From positions 1 through 64,000 of the forward strand of contig JADFWP010000011.1 of NCBI GenBank assembly GCA_015234115.1: a DNA stretch of 64,000 nucleotides. Reading direction: 5' to 3'. Both the position numbers and the translations under genes were made by a program. Positions 28,833 through 36,067 of the stretch are shown here, in pieces. Each line of letters opens with the position of its first letter. The first letter of the stretch is position 1. The notes under the pieces are model-generated. The model had not been told where the DNA came from, did no database searches, and saw only the letters and a program-made list of their open reading frames with translations. Origin of the DNA: Magnetococcales bacterium. GTDB lineage: Bacteria > Pseudomonadota > Magnetococcia > Magnetococcales > Magnetaquicoccaceae.

Positions 28833-28992
28833 TGGGGTCCAGGGGCGAAGCCCTTGGGACTTTGCCTTTGGCGCGTTTTTTCGACGGCGCGCCCCCTGGT
28901 CGCCGCAGGCGACGCCTTTGGGCCAGAAATTCATGATCCAGGAATGGTCGCAGTTTATCATTGTCAAATTCTTTTAGGCAGGAGAACAGGCC

Positions 28993-29235
28993 ATGCATTT
29001 GACTTACGATCCACGTTATAATATTGCCTATATCCGTTTGCGGGAAGAACGGGTTCAAGTGGAAACATTGCGCATCAGCGATGAACTCAATATTGACCTC
29101 TCACCAGATGGCAAGGTCTGTGGCATTGAGCTGCTCAATGCCAATGAACAATTGTTGCAACCGGATCATGGAAGATTGGTGGTTACCAACACCCAAACCG
29201 GTGTGGCCTGGGAACAACGTGTCGTGACAGCTTGA
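28993..29235 (+). CDS. DUF2283 domain protein
   Basis: MHLTYDPRYNIAYIRLREE...SDELNIDLSPDGKVCGIELLNA. Confidence 0.78.
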   Translation: MHLTYDPRYNIAYIRLREERVQVETLRISDELNIDLSPDGKVCGIELLNANEQLLQPDHGRLVVTNTQTGVAWEQRVVTA

Positions 29236-29283
29236 TATTTGCGTATTGTTTTTTACAACGATCCGTTTTGGAGTCGCAAGACT

Positions 29284-30240
29284 ATGAAACTCACGGAACT
29301 GGCCCGGTCATTGGGTCTGGAACTGCGCGGGGCAGAGGTGGAGATTCACGGGGTCGCGCCGCTGGAGCGTGCGGAGGCCGGGGATCTTTCGTTCGTGGTG
29401 GCGCGCAGGTGGTTGAACGAACCCTGCAACGCATCGGCTGTGCTGGTGCCGTCGGAGTTGGCGGAGGAGGCGGTGAAGCTGGGGGTGCCCTTGTTGGTCA
29501 GTCGCACTCCGGCTCTGGATGCGGGCCGGGCCGGGTTGCTGCTGGGCGGACGGGTGTTGCAGGTGAGCGGGCTGCATCCTTCGGCGGTGATCGATCCCAC
29601 GGCGCGACTGGCGGAAGGGGTCATGGTGGGGCCACGGGCGGTGATCGGCGCCGAGGTGGTGATCGGCGCGCAGAGCGTGATCCACGCGGGCGCGGTGATC
29701 CATGACCGTTCGGTGATCGGCGCGCGGTGCGTGATCAAGGCCAATGCGGTGATCGGCGGGGATGGTTTCGGTTTCGAGTATGTGGACGGCGCCCATCAGC
29801 GGATTCCCCATCTGGGGATCGTGCGGATCGGGGATGATGTGGAGGTTGGTTCCTGCACCACCATCGATCGTGCCCGTTTTGGCGAAACGGTGATCGGGAG
29901 CGGCACCCGGATCGACAATCTGGTGCAGATCGCGCACAATGTTCAGATCGGGCGGGCCTGTGTGATCGTGGGTCAGGTGGGGATCGCCGGTTCCTGTCGC
30001 ATCGAGGATGGCGTGGTGCTGGCCGGGCAGGCCGGGGTGGTGCCTCATGTGACCATCGGGCGTGGCGCGCGGGTGGCGGCTTCGACCGGGGTGGCCGTGG
30101 ATGTGCCGAGCGGAGCCACCTGGTCCGGATGGTGGGGAGAACCCCATCGGGAGAATCTGGCCCAGATCAATGCGCTGCGCAAGCTGCCCGCATTCATGAG
30201 AACCGTGCGTGCCTTTATGAAAGGTCAGGAGTCGGCGTGA
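29284..30240 (+). CDS. lpxD: UDP-3-O-acylglucosamine N-acyltransferase
   Basis: Left-handed beta-helix hexapeptides; VIGGDGFGFEYVDGAHQRIPHLGIVRIGDDVEVGSCTTIDRARFGETVIG. Confidence 0.95.
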   Translation: MKLTELARSLGLELRGAEVEIHGVAPLERAEAGDLSFVVARRWLNEPCNASAVLVPSELAEEAVKLGVPLLVSRTPALDAGRAGLLLGGRVLQVSGLHPSAVIDPTARLAEGVMVGPRAVIGAEVVIGAQSVIHAGAVIHDRSVIGARCVIKANAVIGGDGFGFEYVDGAHQRIPHLGIVRIGDDVEVGSCTTIDRARFGETVIGSGTRIDNLVQIAHNVQIGRACVIVGQVGIAGSCRIEDGVVLAGQAGVVPHVTIGRGARVAASTGVAVDVPSGATWSGWWGEPHRENLAQINALRKLPAFMRTVRAFMKGQESA

Positions 30241-30243
30241 TGC
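30228..30243 (+). repeat. 16-nt direct repeat, left copy, at lpxD/HEPN-like junction
   Basis: GGAGTCGGCGTGATGC, identical to 31009-31024. Confidence 0.9.
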
Positions 30244-30665
30244 GCCACATCCGGATCGAGTTGGATCTTTCCTCCTTTGCCAATGCCGTTGAACGGTTTG
30301 CGGAAGGGTTGGAGGCGCTTGCGCAGCAGCCAGGTCATTCCCTGATCCGGGATGGGGTGATTCAGCGTTTTGAGTTCACCTATGAGCTGGCGCATAAAAT
30401 GCTCCGGCGTTACCTGGAGATGACCGATGCCAGTCCGGAAAGTTTCGACGGAATGACCTTTCAGGATTTGATCCGCACCGGCAATGAGCAGGGATTGTTG
30501 TTGCACGACTGGACGGCCTGGAAGGAGTATCGGCAGTCACGAACCGATACCAGTCATACCTATCATGAAGAGAAGGCCGTGCGGGTGATCGGCAGAATCC
30601 CGGTTTTTCTGGAGGAGGCGCGTTTTCTTTTGGGGCAACTCCGTCAGCGCACGGGCCAGGAATGA
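30240..30665 (+). CDS. HI0074-type nucleotidyltransferase substrate-binding protein (HEPN-like, TA partner)
   Basis: RDGVIQRFEFTYELAHKMLRRYLE...SRTDTSHTYHEEKAVRV; immediately upstream of an MNT gene. Confidence 0.87.
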   Translation: MRHIRIELDLSSFANAVERFAEGLEALAQQPGHSLIRDGVIQRFEFTYELAHKMLRRYLEMTDASPESFDGMTFQDLIRTGNEQGLLLHDWTAWKEYRQSRTDTSHTYHEEKAVRVIGRIPVFLEEARFLLGQLRQRTGQE

Positions 30666-31021
30666 AGGATCAACCCGCCATCGACCTGCTCCCGGAGCAC
30701 TGGGAGATCGTGCGGGAAATTTTGCAACGACTGGTGCCGGACCGGGCGGTGTGGGCCTTCGGTTCCCGCGCCCGCTGGATGGCCAAGCCTTATTCCGATC
30801 TGGATTTGGCCATTCTGGGGGAGGAATCCCTGATGCTGGGCACTCTGGCGGATCTGCATGAGGCGTTCGGCGCATCGGATTTGCCCTTCAAGGTGGATGT
30901 GGTGGAGTGGGCGATGACTGCGGAGGGATTCCGGCGGATTGTCGAGAGGGATGCGGTCGTGGTGCAGAAGGGGCGTGATGGTGGTGTCTGGAAGCCATTT
31001 GCAGGCAGGGAGTCGGCGTGA
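30662..31021 (+). CDS. MNT-type nucleotidyltransferase domain protein
   Basis: VWAFGSRARWMAKPYSDLDLAI matches GSRARG-x(n)-SDhDL; start overlaps upstream stop. Confidence 0.87.
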   Translation: MKDQPAIDLLPEHWEIVREILQRLVPDRAVWAFGSRARWMAKPYSDLDLAILGEESLMLGTLADLHEAFGASDLPFKVDVVEWAMTAEGFRRIVERDAVVVQKGRDGGVWKPFAGRESA

Positions 31022-31024
31022 TGC
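31009..31024 (+). repeat. 16-nt direct repeat, right copy, at MNT/methyltransferase junction
   Basis: GGAGTCGGCGTGATGC; second copy of 30228-30243. Confidence 0.9.
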
Positions 31025-32079
31025 ACATCGAAGAGGAAGTACGCAAGACCTATTCCGAGGGGGCGGCGCGGGTGGTGGAATCGCTCTGCTGTCCGGTGAA
31101 CTATGACAAGGCCCTGCTGGAGAAACTGCCGCAGGAGATCATCGAGCGGGATTACGGGTGCGGCGACCCCTCGCGTTATGTCCGGAGCGGAGATGTGGTG
31201 CTGGATCTGGGTTCGGGCGGGGGCAAGATCTGTTACATGGCCGCGCAACTGGTGGGTCCGACCGGTCGGGTGATCGGTGTGGACATGAACGATGACATGC
31301 TGGCTCTGGCCCGTCGTCATCAGGCCGGGATGGCGCAGGTGCTGGGCGGGGACCGGGTTTCGTTCCGCAAGGGGCGGATCCAGGATCTGGCCCTGGATCA
31401 GGAGGAGCGCGCGGCCTTTCTGGCGGCCAATCCGGTGCAGGATGGATTCAGCGCCGACGCCTTGCGGGAGTGGGAGGCGCATCAACGCACCAGACATCCG
31501 ATGATTCCGGATGCGAGCATCGATCTGGTCATCTCCAACTGTGTGCTCAATCTGGTGGACGATGCCCAGAAGGGGCAGTTGCTGGATGGGATTTTCCGGG
31601 TGCTCAAGCCGGGGGGGCGGGTGGCCATCTCCGACATCGTGGCCGAGCGGGCGGTGCCGGATTCCCTGAAGGAGGATCCGGAGCTGTGGTCGGGTTGCAT
31701 CTCCGGGGCGTTCCAGGAGGCGGAATTCCTGCACGCCTTTCAGGATGCCGGTTTCGTGGGTGTGACTTTCGACAAATGGGAGCCGACCCCGTGGCGGGTG
31801 GTGGCGGGCGTGGCGTTTCGTTCCGTGACGCTGACTGCGGTCAAACCGGTGCAGCAGGCGGTTGGCCAGGGGCCTTATGTGGTGATGCAGCGCGGGCCGT
31901 TCGCCGTGGTCGAGGATGAATCCGGAACCCGCTATCCGGCGGGAGAGCGGGTCACGGTCAGTGCGGAAACCTATGCGCGTCTTGGTCAGGAGCCGTTTGC
32001 CGCATGGTTCATCCGTCTGGCGTCGGACGAGTCGGGTGCAAGTGCTTCCTGCGGTTGCGGACCTCGGGGGTGCTGTTGA
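31021..32079 (+). CDS. ArsM-like SAM methyltransferase with Cys-rich C-terminus
   Basis: VLDLGSGGGKICYMAAQLVGPTGRVIGVDMNDDML, DLVISNCVLNLVDD, ELWSGCISGAFQEAEFLHAFQDAGF; C-terminus CGCGPRGCC. Confidence 0.78.
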   Translation: MHIEEEVRKTYSEGAARVVESLCCPVNYDKALLEKLPQEIIERDYGCGDPSRYVRSGDVVLDLGSGGGKICYMAAQLVGPTGRVIGVDMNDDMLALARRHQAGMAQVLGGDRVSFRKGRIQDLALDQEERAAFLAANPVQDGFSADALREWEAHQRTRHPMIPDASIDLVISNCVLNLVDDAQKGQLLDGIFRVLKPGGRVAISDIVAERAVPDSLKEDPELWSGCISGAFQEAEFLHAFQDAGFVGVTFDKWEPTPWRVVAGVAFRSVTLTAVKPVQQAVGQGPYVVMQRGPFAVVEDESGTRYPAGERVTVSAETYARLGQEPFAAWFIRLASDESGASASCGCGPRGCC

Positions 32080-32080
32080 C

Positions 32081-32746
32081 GTGTTTCGGGTGGGGTCTGA
32101 GGATTCCAACCTGCCTGGTGCTGCTGTTTCCTGCAATCTTCTCGCCCGTGCGCCGCAGCCGGGCCGATCCAAAACCCGTCTGATCGCCGCTCTGGGTGCC
32201 GAGGGTGCGGCAGACGCCCATGCTGTTCTTTTGACGCATGTGGCGGGAATGGCTCGTCACTGGTGTTCCCGTTCCGGATCCGGGCGGCTGTTTCGCTTGT
32301 GGGTGACCCCGGATGAGACGGATCCGTTTTTTGCCACGGTGGCCGATTCTGTTCAGCTTCGTTTGCAACCCGAGGGCGATCTGGGGGTGCGACTGGATCG
32401 GATCGCGCGGTGCGGTCTGGCCGAAGCCGGGGCTGTGCTGCTGCTGGGGGGGGATGCCGTTTCCCTGGATTCTTCGGCCCTGGATCGGGCTGCGGAGGCG
32501 TTGTTGCGCCATCCGGCGGTGTTGATACCGGCTGCGGATGGGGGTTATGTGCTGCTTGGATTGACACGTCATGCCCCGCAGCTCTTCGCGGCCATTCCCT
32601 GGGGAAGCGGGCAGGTGGCGGAGGCGACCCGGCGCGTTTTTCAGGAGCTGGGATGGTCCTGGGAGGAGATTCCAGGCCATTGGGATGTGGACCGGCTGGA
32701 GGATTGGGAGAGGTTCCGAGGTATCGATAAAAACTTGGTCCAATAA
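32081..32746 (+). CDS. TIGR04282/DUF2064-family nucleotidyl/glycosyltransferase-like protein
   Basis: LLARAPQPGRSKTRLIAALG, LLLGGDAVSLDSSALDRA, VLIPAADGGYVLLGL. GTG start at 32081 inferred. Confidence 0.8.
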   Translation: MFRVGSEDSNLPGAAVSCNLLARAPQPGRSKTRLIAALGAEGAADAHAVLLTHVAGMARHWCSRSGSGRLFRLWVTPDETDPFFATVADSVQLRLQPEGDLGVRLDRIARCGLAEAGAVLLLGGDAVSLDSSALDRAAEALLRHPAVLIPAADGGYVLLGLTRHAPQLFAAIPWGSGQVAEATRRVFQELGWSWEEIPGHWDVDRLEDWERFRGIDKNLVQ

Positions 32747-32828
32747 TTGCTGAAATACTCATGTCTCGGCATGGGGTTGACTGGAAGGGCGCGATTGAGC
32801 GTGCTAAGCAAGGAATCTGAAGAGAAGA

Positions 32829-33770
32829 ATGGTTCCTTCCGGTCAACCCCGCGTCCTGGTCAGAGACGACACTATCGTCATGCATTATTGGAATCCATGG
32901 GAGTCTTTACTGATGGGCGATTTCCCCCACACGATCCACGAAGATCATCCACTTGATCCGCAGGTCAAGGCATTTGCCCAGGCTTCGGCCTTGACAGACG
33001 CGACCCGCGCAGCGTACTGGGGCGACTTGCGCCGGTTCATCGACTGGGGCGGGGCCATCCCGGCTCCCGACAAAATGGTGGCCAGCTACCTCGTGGAACA
33101 TGCCAACAGCCACAAGTTCGCCACATTGGCCCGTTGGCGGGTCTCTCTGGGCAAGGCCCATTCGGCCCAGGGACTGGAAGATCCCACCAAAACCGAACTG
33201 GTCAATGCGGTGCTCAAGGGCATCAAGCAGAAACATGGCCGCGAGCAGCGTCGCGTGGCCCCGTTGACCGCCACCCAGACTTCCAATGTGCTCAACGCCA
33301 TGGGGGGCAGACTCAAGGATCTTCGGGACAAAGCTCTGATTCTGGTTGGTTTTTCCGGCGGTTTGCGTCGCTCGGAACTCACCAGTCTCACGGTGGAGAA
33401 TCTGCGCGAGCGGACCGGCGGCATGGAGCTTTCCCTCAATACCGGTCGGGTGGTGATGATCCCCTATGCCCAGGAGTCGATCTGTCCGGTGACGGCGCTC
33501 AAGGCATGGCTGGCGGCTTCGGGGATTGTGAGCGGCGCGGTTTTTCAGGGAATCAACCGTCATGGTCGCATCTCCGGTCAGCCGCTCACCGGTCATGGCG
33601 TGGCCTTGGTGATCAAGGAGCGGGTCAAGGCCGTGGGACTCGATCCCACCCGTTACAGCGGGTGCAGTCCCCGGGTGGGCGGGATTCTGGAAGGCGCCCA
33701 GGATGAGGCGAGCGGCATTCTCGATGGAGATTCCATGCCTCTGCCCAAGGCGGCGCACGGCCATCAGTAG
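32829..33770 (+). CDS. Tyrosine recombinase/integrase-like protein with degenerate C-terminus
   Basis: SAM-like N domain; Arg I region LILVGFSGGLRRSELTSL; LTGHGVALVIKERVKAVGLDPTRYSG; recognisable catalytic Tyr missing. Confidence 0.75.
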   Translation: MVPSGQPRVLVRDDTIVMHYWNPWESLLMGDFPHTIHEDHPLDPQVKAFAQASALTDATRAAYWGDLRRFIDWGGAIPAPDKMVASYLVEHANSHKFATLARWRVSLGKAHSAQGLEDPTKTELVNAVLKGIKQKHGREQRRVAPLTATQTSNVLNAMGGRLKDLRDKALILVGFSGGLRRSELTSLTVENLRERTGGMELSLNTGRVVMIPYAQESICPVTALKAWLAASGIVSGAVFQGINRHGRISGQPLTGHGVALVIKERVKAVGLDPTRYSGCSPRVGGILEGAQDEASGILDGDSMPLPKAAHGHQ

Positions 33771-34180
33771 AGGACGGCGGCCTGACCGGGAAGCATGAGC
33801 CGACCGCGAGCTTCCAGATCGCGTGCTGTGGCGATCATGTTCCTGCGGGCTGTGTCCACCTGATGGCGCGTCACGGGGCCGGAAAAGGCGAGCGCTTCGC
33901 GCAACGCCTCGGCCCCGTGATTGGAAAGATTGTTCGCAAAGCGGTTGATGAGTGGTTCCGGAGCGCCGTGCAAGGCGGTGCTGAGTTCCTCTTCCGGGGT
34001 TGCGCGCAACAGGGTTTGCAGCCCCCGGTCATCCAGTCTGCCCAGATCCTCGAACCTGACCATTTCGTTTCGCACGGCCCTGGCCAGGGCGCTCTCCTTT
34101 TTTTCCAGGTGGGCGAGCAGGCGGTCCGAGGTGGTCTGATCCAGGCGCGCCAGGATTTGTGCCACTTTCTCGCAGGTCAT
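33764..34180 (-). CDS. Orphan FliG C-terminal-domain-like protein (138 aa)
   Basis: VRFEDLGRLDDRGLQTLLRATPEEELSTALHGAPEPLINRFANNLSNHGAEALREALAFSGPVTRHQVDTARRNMIATARDLEARGRLML matches the FliG-C pattern. Confidence 0.75.
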   Translation of the reverse strand: MTCEKVAQILARLDQTTSDRLLAHLEKKESALARAVRNEMVRFEDLGRLDDRGLQTLLRATPEEELSTALHGAPEPLINRFANNLSNHGAEALREALAFSGPVTRHQVDTARRNMIATARDLEARGRLMLPGQAAVLY

Positions 34181-34204
34181 GTTTTTTTCGCTCGGGAGTC
34201 CCGC

Positions 34205-35518
34205 ATGTCAACCTCCTCCTCGTCCGGCGCGGCGTGGCGCCCGTGGAATGCCATCGCGCTCTATCTGGAACCACGGGTGGTGGTGATTTTTCTGTTGGGA
34301 TTTTTCAGCGGTCTGCCGTTGGCGTTGACCGTGAGCACCCTGTCATTATGGCTGGCCGAGTCCGGAGTGAGCAAGAGTTCCATTGCCCTGTTCGCGCTGG
34401 CCGGGGTTCCCTATACCTTTAAATTTCTCTGGGCGCCTTTGGTGGACCGTCTGCCCTTGCCTGGTTTGACCGCGCGTCTCGGGCAACGTCGCAGTTGGGC
34501 GCTGGTGACCCAGGTGGCGTTGATGATCTTCATTCTGGCTTTGGGGGCGAGCGATCCGGCGGTGGATCCTTTCTGGACCGCGTTGTTCGCGTTTCTGGTC
34601 GCCTTCTGGTCCGCCACGCAGGATATCGTCATCGACGCCTACCGGGTGGAGAGCCTGGAAGAGCGGCAATATGGCGCGGGCGCGGCCATGAGCGTGCTTG
34701 GTTATCGGTTGGGCATGGTGGTTTCCGGGGCGGGCGCTTTGTATCTGGCGACCTTCTGGGGCTGGTTCGCGGCCTATGCGGTGATGGCGGGCCTGATGGG
34801 ACTGGGCGTGGTGGTGATGCTGCTCAATCCCGAACCGCAGCGGGCGGGCGTGGTTCTGATCCCGGAGTCGGCGGGTTCCAGGGATGGGCTGGCCAGGGTG
34901 GTCTCCTGGATGATGAGCGCGGTGGTCGCGCCGTTTGCCGAGTTCATGGGGCGGCGCGGCTGGCTGCTGACGTTGTTGTTTATTCTGTTGTACAAATTCG
35001 GCGATGCCCTGGCCGGGGTGATGAGCGCCCCTTTTTATGTGGAGATGGGATTTTCCAAGATCGAAATTGCCAACGTTACCAAGCTGTTCGGGTTGGCGGC
35101 GGTATTGATCGGCGGGGTGGTCGGCGGAATTTTGACAGAGCGGTTGGGCATCACCAAGGCCTTGTTTTTGTGCGGGGTGTTGCAGATGTTTTCCAATCTG
35201 ATGTTCGTGCTGCTTTCCCAGGCGGGTCATTCCGTTCCGATGTTGATCGTCACCATTGCCGTCGAGAACATTGCGGGCGGCATGGGCACTTCGGCCTTTG
35301 TGGCCTATCTCTCCCGGTTGTGTCATGTGGCTTACACCGCCACCCAGTATGCCCTGCTTTCATCGTTCATGGCCTTTGGCCGCACCCTGCTCGCCTCCAG
35401 CGGCGGTTGGCTCGCCGAACAACTCTCCTGGCCGGTCTTCTTTCTGGTCACCACCCTGGCCGCGGTTCCGGGGTTGCTGCTGTGGGGGGTGATGGTGCGG
35501 CGGTTCGAGGTGCGGTGA
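34205..35518 (+). CDS. AmpG-like MFS muropeptide permease
   Basis: FLLGFFSGLPLALTVSTLSLWLAESGVSKSSIALFALAGVPYTFKFLWAPLVDRLPLP; polytopic. Confidence 0.85.
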   Translation: MSTSSSSGAAWRPWNAIALYLEPRVVVIFLLGFFSGLPLALTVSTLSLWLAESGVSKSSIALFALAGVPYTFKFLWAPLVDRLPLPGLTARLGQRRSWALVTQVALMIFILALGASDPAVDPFWTALFAFLVAFWSATQDIVIDAYRVESLEERQYGAGAAMSVLGYRLGMVVSGAGALYLATFWGWFAAYAVMAGLMGLGVVVMLLNPEPQRAGVVLIPESAGSRDGLARVVSWMMSAVVAPFAEFMGRRGWLLTLLFILLYKFGDALAGVMSAPFYVEMGFSKIEIANVTKLFGLAAVLIGGVVGGILTERLGITKALFLCGVLQMFSNLMFVLLSQAGHSVPMLIVTIAVENIAGGMGTSAFVAYLSRLCHVAYTATQYALLSSFMAFGRTLLASSGGWLAEQLSWPVFFLVTTLAAVPGLLLWGVMVRRFEVR

Positions 35519-35530
35519 GGGGGGTGCTCG

Positions 35531-35974
35531 TTGAGACTCTGGACCCTTCATCCCCGGTATCTGGACGCCAAAGGGCTGGTTGCCGTTTGGCGCGAAGCGT
35601 TGCTGGCTCAGGCTGTCCTGCGCGGAGCGACCCGAGGCTACCGTCATCATCCCCAGTTGCTGCGCTTTCAGGCACAACCGGATCCGGTGGGGAGCGTCGC
35701 GGCCTATTTGCAAGGAGTCCACCTGGAGGCCGAGAGGCGTGGATACCGCTTTGATGCCGCCCGAATCGATGAACGGGCAGTTCCTGGGCAAATCGAAGAG
35801 ACGCAGGGCCAGTTGTTGCACGAATGGCATCACCTCGAACGCAAATTGGCGGTGCGCTCCCCCGAAACCCTGGCCATGTGGCAGGCGGTCAATCCAGAGG
35901 CCCATCCGCTTTTTCAGATCGTGCCGGGTGGCGTGCGGCTTTGGGAACGCGGAGATGCGTCAGGGTTGGTGTGA
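35531..35974 (+). CDS. Pyrimidine dimer DNA glycosylase/endonuclease V-like protein
   Basis: MRLWTLHPRYLDAKGLVAVWREALLAQAVLRGATRGYRHHPQLLRF. Confidence 0.8.
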   Translation: MRLWTLHPRYLDAKGLVAVWREALLAQAVLRGATRGYRHHPQLLRFQAQPDPVGSVAAYLQGVHLEAERRGYRFDAARIDERAVPGQIEETQGQLLHEWHHLERKLAVRSPETLAMWQAVNPEAHPLFQIVPGGVRLWERGDASGLV

Positions 35975-36067
35975 ACAAACGGGAAATCCCGGTTGGCACC
36001 AATCATGCTTGCCGGTTTCGTTGGATGCTTTCATGCCAACCTCAACCCGATCCGGAAATCTGAGACC

